Assembly: GCA_947589155.1 (NCBI GenBank)
Contig: CANQBH010000001.1
Coordinates: 124,001 to 188,000, forward strand
Source of the DNA: an uncultured Lachnospiraceae bacterium
Lineage (GTDB): Bacteria > Bacillota > Clostridia > Lachnospirales > Lachnospiraceae
Reading direction: 5' to 3'
Length of the DNA: 64,000 nt
Below, in pieces: positions 60,376-64,000 of the stretch (its first letter is position 1; each line of letters opens with the position of its first letter). The translations under genes were made by a program, and so were the position numbers. Below the pieces are notes generated by a model. That model worked only from the letters and a program-made list of their open reading frames with translations, ran no database searches and was not told the origin of the DNA.

Positions 60376-60414
60376 AATTGCAGGCACGGTATTTTTTTAC
60401 ATTTGCCTGCAATT
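60376..60414. repeat. Inverted repeat in the divergent promoter region of the polysaccharide genes
   Basis: AATTGCAGGCA (60376-60386) and TGCCTGCAATT (60404-60414) are perfect inverted copies. A direct copy of TTGAATTGCA also stands at 60361-60370 and 60373-60382. The elements straddle both divergent promoters, as an operator would. Confidence 0.55.
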
Positions 60415-60424
60415 ATGTTACAAT
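60396..60424 (+). promoter_or_regulatory. Probable sigma-A promoter of the flippase-glfT2-glf operon
   Basis: TTTACA (60396-60401), 17-bp spacer, TACAAT (60419-60424), with a TG one base before the -10. Confidence 0.6.
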
Positions 60425-60482
60425 GATGATAATTTTACAGCGGGATGCGCTTACTATGAGGGAAAGATAAGGTTTTTGTATT

Positions 60483-62051
60483 ATGCGGACCAGAAATTCA
60501 TTCATCAATTTTATGGCGAACAGCGGCAGTTACATGATAAATCTGATCCTGTCCTTTATTACGCGGACGATCTTTATCCATGTGCTTTCCCTCGATTATC
60601 TCGGCATTAACGGCGTGTTCGGCAATATCTTATCCGTGCTCTCCCTGTCGGAACTCGGGATCGGTACGGCGATGAGTTATTACCTCTACCGTCCGATCGC
60701 GGAGGAGGATGAGACGCGGATCCGCGAACTGATGAACCTTTACCGCGTGCTTTATACCGTGGTCGGTTCCTTTGTCGGTATCGCAGGGCTCTGCCTTGTG
60801 CCGTTCCTTGACGTTTTTATGAAAGACCAGCCGGATCTTCCGGGAATCACGCTGATCTATCTGATGTTTCTGGCAAACACTGTCGTCTCCTATCTGTGGG
60901 GATACAAGCGCGCCATTATCGACGGCCATCAGAAAAGTTATATCGGCACGATCTATAACACGGTCTTTACGACGGCGCAGTTCCTCTGTCAGATCGTCGT
61001 ACTGCTCGTCTTCCGCGATTTTATCCTCTATCTGAGTATACAGATCGCGTGCAGCGTTCTTACCAACCTGCTGGTGGCGAGGAAGGCGGATCGGATGTAT
61101 CCGTATCTGAAAGCGGACAAGACAAGCCTGCCGGACAAAGAAACGCGCAAAGGGATCTTTAAGAATGTGGGCGCGATGTCCATTCACAAACTCGGGGACG
61201 TGGTCGTCAACAATACGGACAACCTTATCACGTCGTCCTTTGTGGGCGTTTCCATCGTGGGGATCCTTTCCAACTACCAGATGATCCAGGCCAGTATCGT
61301 CACAGCCCTAAACGGGATCTTCGGCGCGTTTACCGCCAGTATCGGAAACCTGAGCGTCGAGGGGGATGAAGAAAGCGTCTTTCGGGTCTTTCGGACGCTT
61401 GAGTTTTTATGTTTCTGGCTGTACAGTTTCTGCTCCGTTGCGTTTATGACGCTTTTTCCGCCGTTCATGCGCTTCTGGGCGGCCGCCGTCGGGCGCGAAG
61501 CGGACGCGCTGGAGATCCCGACCGCGCTTTTGCTCGTCTTTGTCGCCAATTTTTACATGGGCGGTATGCGGCGGGTCGTTTTGACGTTTCGGGACGCCAT
61601 GGGGCTCTATTGGTACGACCGTTATAAACCGATCTTTGAAGTGCTGGTCAATCTCGCGGCCTCCATTGTGCTCGTTATCCGTTTCGGTACGATCGGCGTA
61701 ATGCTCGGCACCCTCATCAGTACGATGACGACCTGCTTCTGGGTGGAACCGCTGGTGACGTATAAGTACGGCTTCCATCGGAAGGTCGGACATTATTTCA
61801 AGGTCTTTACCGTTTATACCGTTACGACGGTCGCGGTGGGCTGGCTGACCTATCGCGTCTGCGCGCTGATCCATACGGGCGGTTTTTTGGAAGTCCTGTT
61901 GAAACTGGCCGTATGCACCGTGCTATATAACGGCGTCATTTTTCTGCTGTACGGGCGGTGCGAGGAATTTAAGATCCTCTGGCAGGAATTTTTCAAGATC
62001 GTCCGCGGATGGGTGGAGAAGAAACGCCGGAGAGGACAAGAAGGAGAGTAA
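60483..62051 (+). CDS. Wzx-like polysaccharide flippase
   Basis: A 522-residue membrane protein of the MOP/polysaccharide transport superfamily, with 12 to 14 transmembrane segments, predicted to flip lipid-linked repeat units across the membrane. Typical features are the N-terminal YMINLILSFITRTIFIHVLS region, LSELGIGTAMSYYLYRPIAE (about 51) and KLGDVVVNNTDNLITSSFVG (about 235). A basic tail (KKRRRGQEGE) ends it. The ribosome binding site is weak. The next gene starts two bases after the stop. Confidence 0.87.
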   Translation: MRTRNSFINFMANSGSYMINLILSFITRTIFIHVLSLDYLGINGVFGNILSVLSLSELGIGTAMSYYLYRPIAEEDETRIRELMNLYRVLYTVVGSFVGIAGLCLVPFLDVFMKDQPDLPGITLIYLMFLANTVVSYLWGYKRAIIDGHQKSYIGTIYNTVFTTAQFLCQIVVLLVFRDFILYLSIQIACSVLTNLLVARKADRMYPYLKADKTSLPDKETRKGIFKNVGAMSIHKLGDVVVNNTDNLITSSFVGVSIVGILSNYQMIQASIVTALNGIFGAFTASIGNLSVEGDEESVFRVFRTLEFLCFWLYSFCSVAFMTLFPPFMRFWAAAVGREADALEIPTALLLVFVANFYMGGMRRVVLTFRDAMGLYWYDRYKPIFEVLVNLAASIVLVIRFGTIGVMLGTLISTMTTCFWVEPLVTYKYGFHRKVGHYFKVFTVYTVTTVAVGWLTYRVCALIHTGGFLEVLLKLAVCTVLYNGVIFLLYGRCEEFKILWQEFFKIVRGWVEKKRRRGQEGE

Positions 62052-62052
62052 C

Positions 62053-63879
62053 ATGATCGTTCAAAAAATACTGTTTCCGGAAGAGGATATCTGCAGCGAG
62101 TGGGAAATGTATTTCCACGGCGGAGCAAGGACAAACGACAAGGCGGACGAGATCTTTCTGCGGGCGGGAGAGGAATTGTCTCTGGAGACCTATTTCAACG
62201 CCTTTTCCGTCTGCAAATGGAAAAAATACACACGGCTTGGCGATCTGACGCTCCGGCTGTACGTCCGCGGCAGGGTCGGGATCCGCGCCTTTCATGCCGT
62301 CGGCAGCGCGTACCACGAGGGCGATCCCCGAGATAACACCAAGGACGTTTATCTGTATCGGGAAGCGCGGCGGGAGGAGATCGCGGTCGAGAGGCGGCAG
62401 ACCGAGGACGGCTGTGAACTGACGTTTCCGCAGTTGTACGATGAAGGGATCGTCTACGTCACGATCCAAGCGGAAGAAGACGCGGTCTTCTACGGCGGCC
62501 ATTATATGACAACGGAGAGCAAAACGAACAGGGTGGATCTTGCGCTCTGTATCTGCACGTTTAAGCGCGAGGAGTTCCTCAAGCGCAACGTGGAGAAGAT
62601 ACGGACGCAGATTCTGGAATCGCCGGCGTCCCCGCTCTACGGCCATACGCAGGTCTTTATCTCCGATAACGGACAGACGCTGCCAACGGATGCGTTTGCA
62701 AACCCGCTGATCCACCTGTATCCGAACAAGAACGCCGGCGGCGCGGGAGGTTTTACGCGGACGATGATCGAGTCGGTTTTGCGCGGGGAAGACAGTCCGT
62801 TTACCCATGTGGTTCTGATGGACGACGATATCGTTCTGGACCGCAACGTGCTTGAGCGGAACTACCTGTTCCTCTGCCTGTTAAAAGAGGAATACGCGGG
62901 CGCCATGGTCGGCGGTGAACTGTTTGAACTGGACAAACGTTATTTGCAGTTCGAGGCGGGCGCGGCGTTCCGCGGGACGGTGATCCAGTCTTACAACCAA
63001 CGCTGGGATATGAGAAAAAGAGACGCGGTCTCCGCCAACGAGATCGAGAATCCGATGAACTTTAACGGCTGGTGGTACTGCTGCGTCCCGACGGAGTATG
63101 TGCGGCATAACCTGCCGATTCCGGTCTTCATTCACCGCGACGACGTGGAGTTTGGCGCAAGAAATGAAAAAGAAGGGACGATCCTCTTAAACGGGATCTG
63201 CGTCTGGCATCCGCAGGGGCCGAACAAAGCGCCGGTCGCGATGAACTATTATGACGTGAGGAACGATCTGATCGCGATGTGCGATCTGCCCGACCGCGCG
63301 AGCCGCGGACAGGTCATGGGACATATCACACGGAGCACGCTGGGCAATATCCTGCGCTACCGCTACCGCGTCATCGACTGCGTGTTCCATGGGCTTGCGG
63401 ATTTTTACCGCGGGCCGGAATACTTTATGCAGTTGGATCCGGTGGAGAATCATAAGCAGCTGGCGCGTTACAATTACCGGACGCAGCCGCTGCCGGATAC
63501 GATCGCGGAGGAGGAGATCCTGCATGAAAAGGCGGAGGATATGAAAGGACACGTCTTCCTTCGGGCGGCGCTCTGCTGGCTGCTTCCGTCAAAGGATGAA
63601 ACGAGGATTTCCGGACTTGAGGATATCGGCTGCGCGTTCCGCGCCAGACGGATCTGTTTTGTGGACGAGATCCGAAAAGAGGTCATTGTGACGGAAAAGA
63701 GTTACCGCGAGGCGTTCCGCTGTTTCGGCGGTTATCTGAAAGCCATGGCGACGATCTTTTTCCGGCATGAAACGATGATGAAGCGCTGGGCGGAGAAAAA
63801 GCCGGAGTACACCAGCCGGACATTCTGGGAATCCTATCTGGAGATCAAAGGAACGGAGGAAAGAGATGAAACATTATGA
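62053..63879 (+). CDS. Galactofuranosyltransferase, GlfT2-like
   Basis: A 608-residue glycosyltransferase with the domain order of mycobacterial GlfT2: an N-terminal beta-sandwich (about 1-155), a GT-A domain with DLALCICTFKREEFLKRNV (about 164), KNAGGAGGFTRTMIES (about 226), the metal-binding VVLMDDDIVLDRN (about 254) and the catalytic-type FIHRDDVEFGARNEKEG (about 358), then ICVWHPQGPNKAP (about 380) and a helical C-terminal domain. It should add galactofuranose from UDP-Galf to a lipid-linked glycan. The glf start lies within its last codons. Confidence 0.9.
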   Translation: MIVQKILFPEEDICSEWEMYFHGGARTNDKADEIFLRAGEELSLETYFNAFSVCKWKKYTRLGDLTLRLYVRGRVGIRAFHAVGSAYHEGDPRDNTKDVYLYREARREEIAVERRQTEDGCELTFPQLYDEGIVYVTIQAEEDAVFYGGHYMTTESKTNRVDLALCICTFKREEFLKRNVEKIRTQILESPASPLYGHTQVFISDNGQTLPTDAFANPLIHLYPNKNAGGAGGFTRTMIESVLRGEDSPFTHVVLMDDDIVLDRNVLERNYLFLCLLKEEYAGAMVGGELFELDKRYLQFEAGAAFRGTVIQSYNQRWDMRKRDAVSANEIENPMNFNGWWYCCVPTEYVRHNLPIPVFIHRDDVEFGARNEKEGTILLNGICVWHPQGPNKAPVAMNYYDVRNDLIAMCDLPDRASRGQVMGHITRSTLGNILRYRYRVIDCVFHGLADFYRGPEYFMQLDPVENHKQLARYNYRTQPLPDTIAEEEILHEKAEDMKGHVFLRAALCWLLPSKDETRISGLEDIGCAFRARRICFVDEIRKEVIVTEKSYREAFRCFGGYLKAMATIFFRHETMMKRWAEKKPEYTSRTFWESYLEIKGTEERDETL

Positions 63880-64000
63880 TTACCTTGTCGTAGGCGCGGG
63901 CCTGTTTGGCGCGACCTTCGCGTATGAAGCAAAGCAGCGGGGAAAAGAGGTGCTGGTGATCGATAAGCGGGATCACATCGCCGGAAATATCTATACCCGT
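63866..64000 (+). CDS. glf: UDP-galactopyranose mutase, 5' part
   Basis: Only the first 45 codons are in the window. MKHYDYLVVGAGLFGATFA is the FAD-binding start of Glf, followed by VLVIDKRDHIAGNIYT, the family's second dinucleotide-binding element. Glf makes UDP-galactofuranose, the donor of the GlfT2-like enzyme before it. GGAGGAAAGAG precedes the ATG, and the two genes overlap by 14 bp. The gene continues beyond the window. Confidence 0.93.
   Translation, partial: MKHYDYLVVGAGLFGATFAYEAKQRGKEVLVIDKRDHIAGNIYTR

Noticed and set aside
60376-60414. Terminator reading of the AATTGCAGGCA inverted repeat
   Set aside because: The T run is in the loop rather than after the stem, and no gene ends next to it.
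1-64000. CRISPR array, tRNA, rRNA or insertion sequence
   Set aside because: I looked for regularly spaced repeats, cloverleaf-like ends and transposase motifs and found none.

Overview
The window reads as a chromosomal segment of a Gram-positive, spore-forming, motile member of the Clostridia, most likely Lachnospiraceae. Supporting genes are veg, dipicolinate synthase (dpaA/dpaB), a DUF3794 (SPOCS)-LysM protein, CgeB-like glycosyltransferase, mbl next to flagellar rod genes, the diadenylate cyclase locus cdaA-cdaR-glmM, and SEC-C tails on SecA and methionine aminopeptidase. Coding is dense and GC-rich over most of the window, but from about 18.6 to 32.5 kb composition is visibly more AT-rich and the content looks accessory. 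I saw no rRNA, tRNA, CRISPR array or transposase. All family assignments come from reading motifs, not from searches.

Layout. 0-18.5 kb: hpf, an XRE-TPR regulator, ddl-murF, plsC, a lipoprotein, veg (perfect sigma-A promoter), DUF3794-LysM, an NlpC/P60 hydrolase, a SurA-N-like protein, map, CgeB-like glycosyltransferase, dpaAB (sigma-K-like promoter), an asparagine-synthetase-like gene lacking all glutaminase residues, a TSCPD protein, secA and a class II Fic protein. 18.6-32.5 kb: a sulfur-transfer group (tcdA, ttcA-like, larE) with an Fe-S aldo/keto reductase; an AT-rich DUF4143 ATPase; the operon HD-hydE-nadA with a neighbouring Rrf2 regulator and a shared 21-bp motif; a LysR regulator; and a methionine-type ABC locus in which metN and metI have collapsed into one fused remnant, followed by intact metQ, a CMD-family gene and a 5'-deleted alcohol dehydrogenase.

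32.6-54 kb: an orphan radical SAM/SPASM-like gene preceded by a 19-codon ORF, uvrB-uvrA, mbl, a flagellar group (flhO/flgF-type, flgG, rod-binding protein) behind a near-consensus sigma-D promoter, recD2, an orphan substrate-binding lipoprotein, comF-yvyF, two unknown membrane proteins, cdaA-cdaR-glmM, HPr and leuA. 54-64 kb: a surface polysaccharide locus with dTDP-rhamnose genes (rfbD, rfbB), five family-2-type glycosyltransferases, a DUF2304 protein, a Wzx-like flippase, a GlfT2-like galactofuranosyltransferase and the 5' end of glf. This predicts a polymer containing rhamnose and galactofuranose.

The least ordinary parts are: the asparagine-synthetase-like protein with a dead amidotransferase domain and a leader that can pair with its Shine-Dalgarno sequence; the Fe-S/sulfur neighbourhood with its shared operator-like motif; a 4-kb tract with at least four and possibly five deletion scars; and the promoters of three developmental sigma-factor classes (E-, K- and D-like) placed before genes of matching function.
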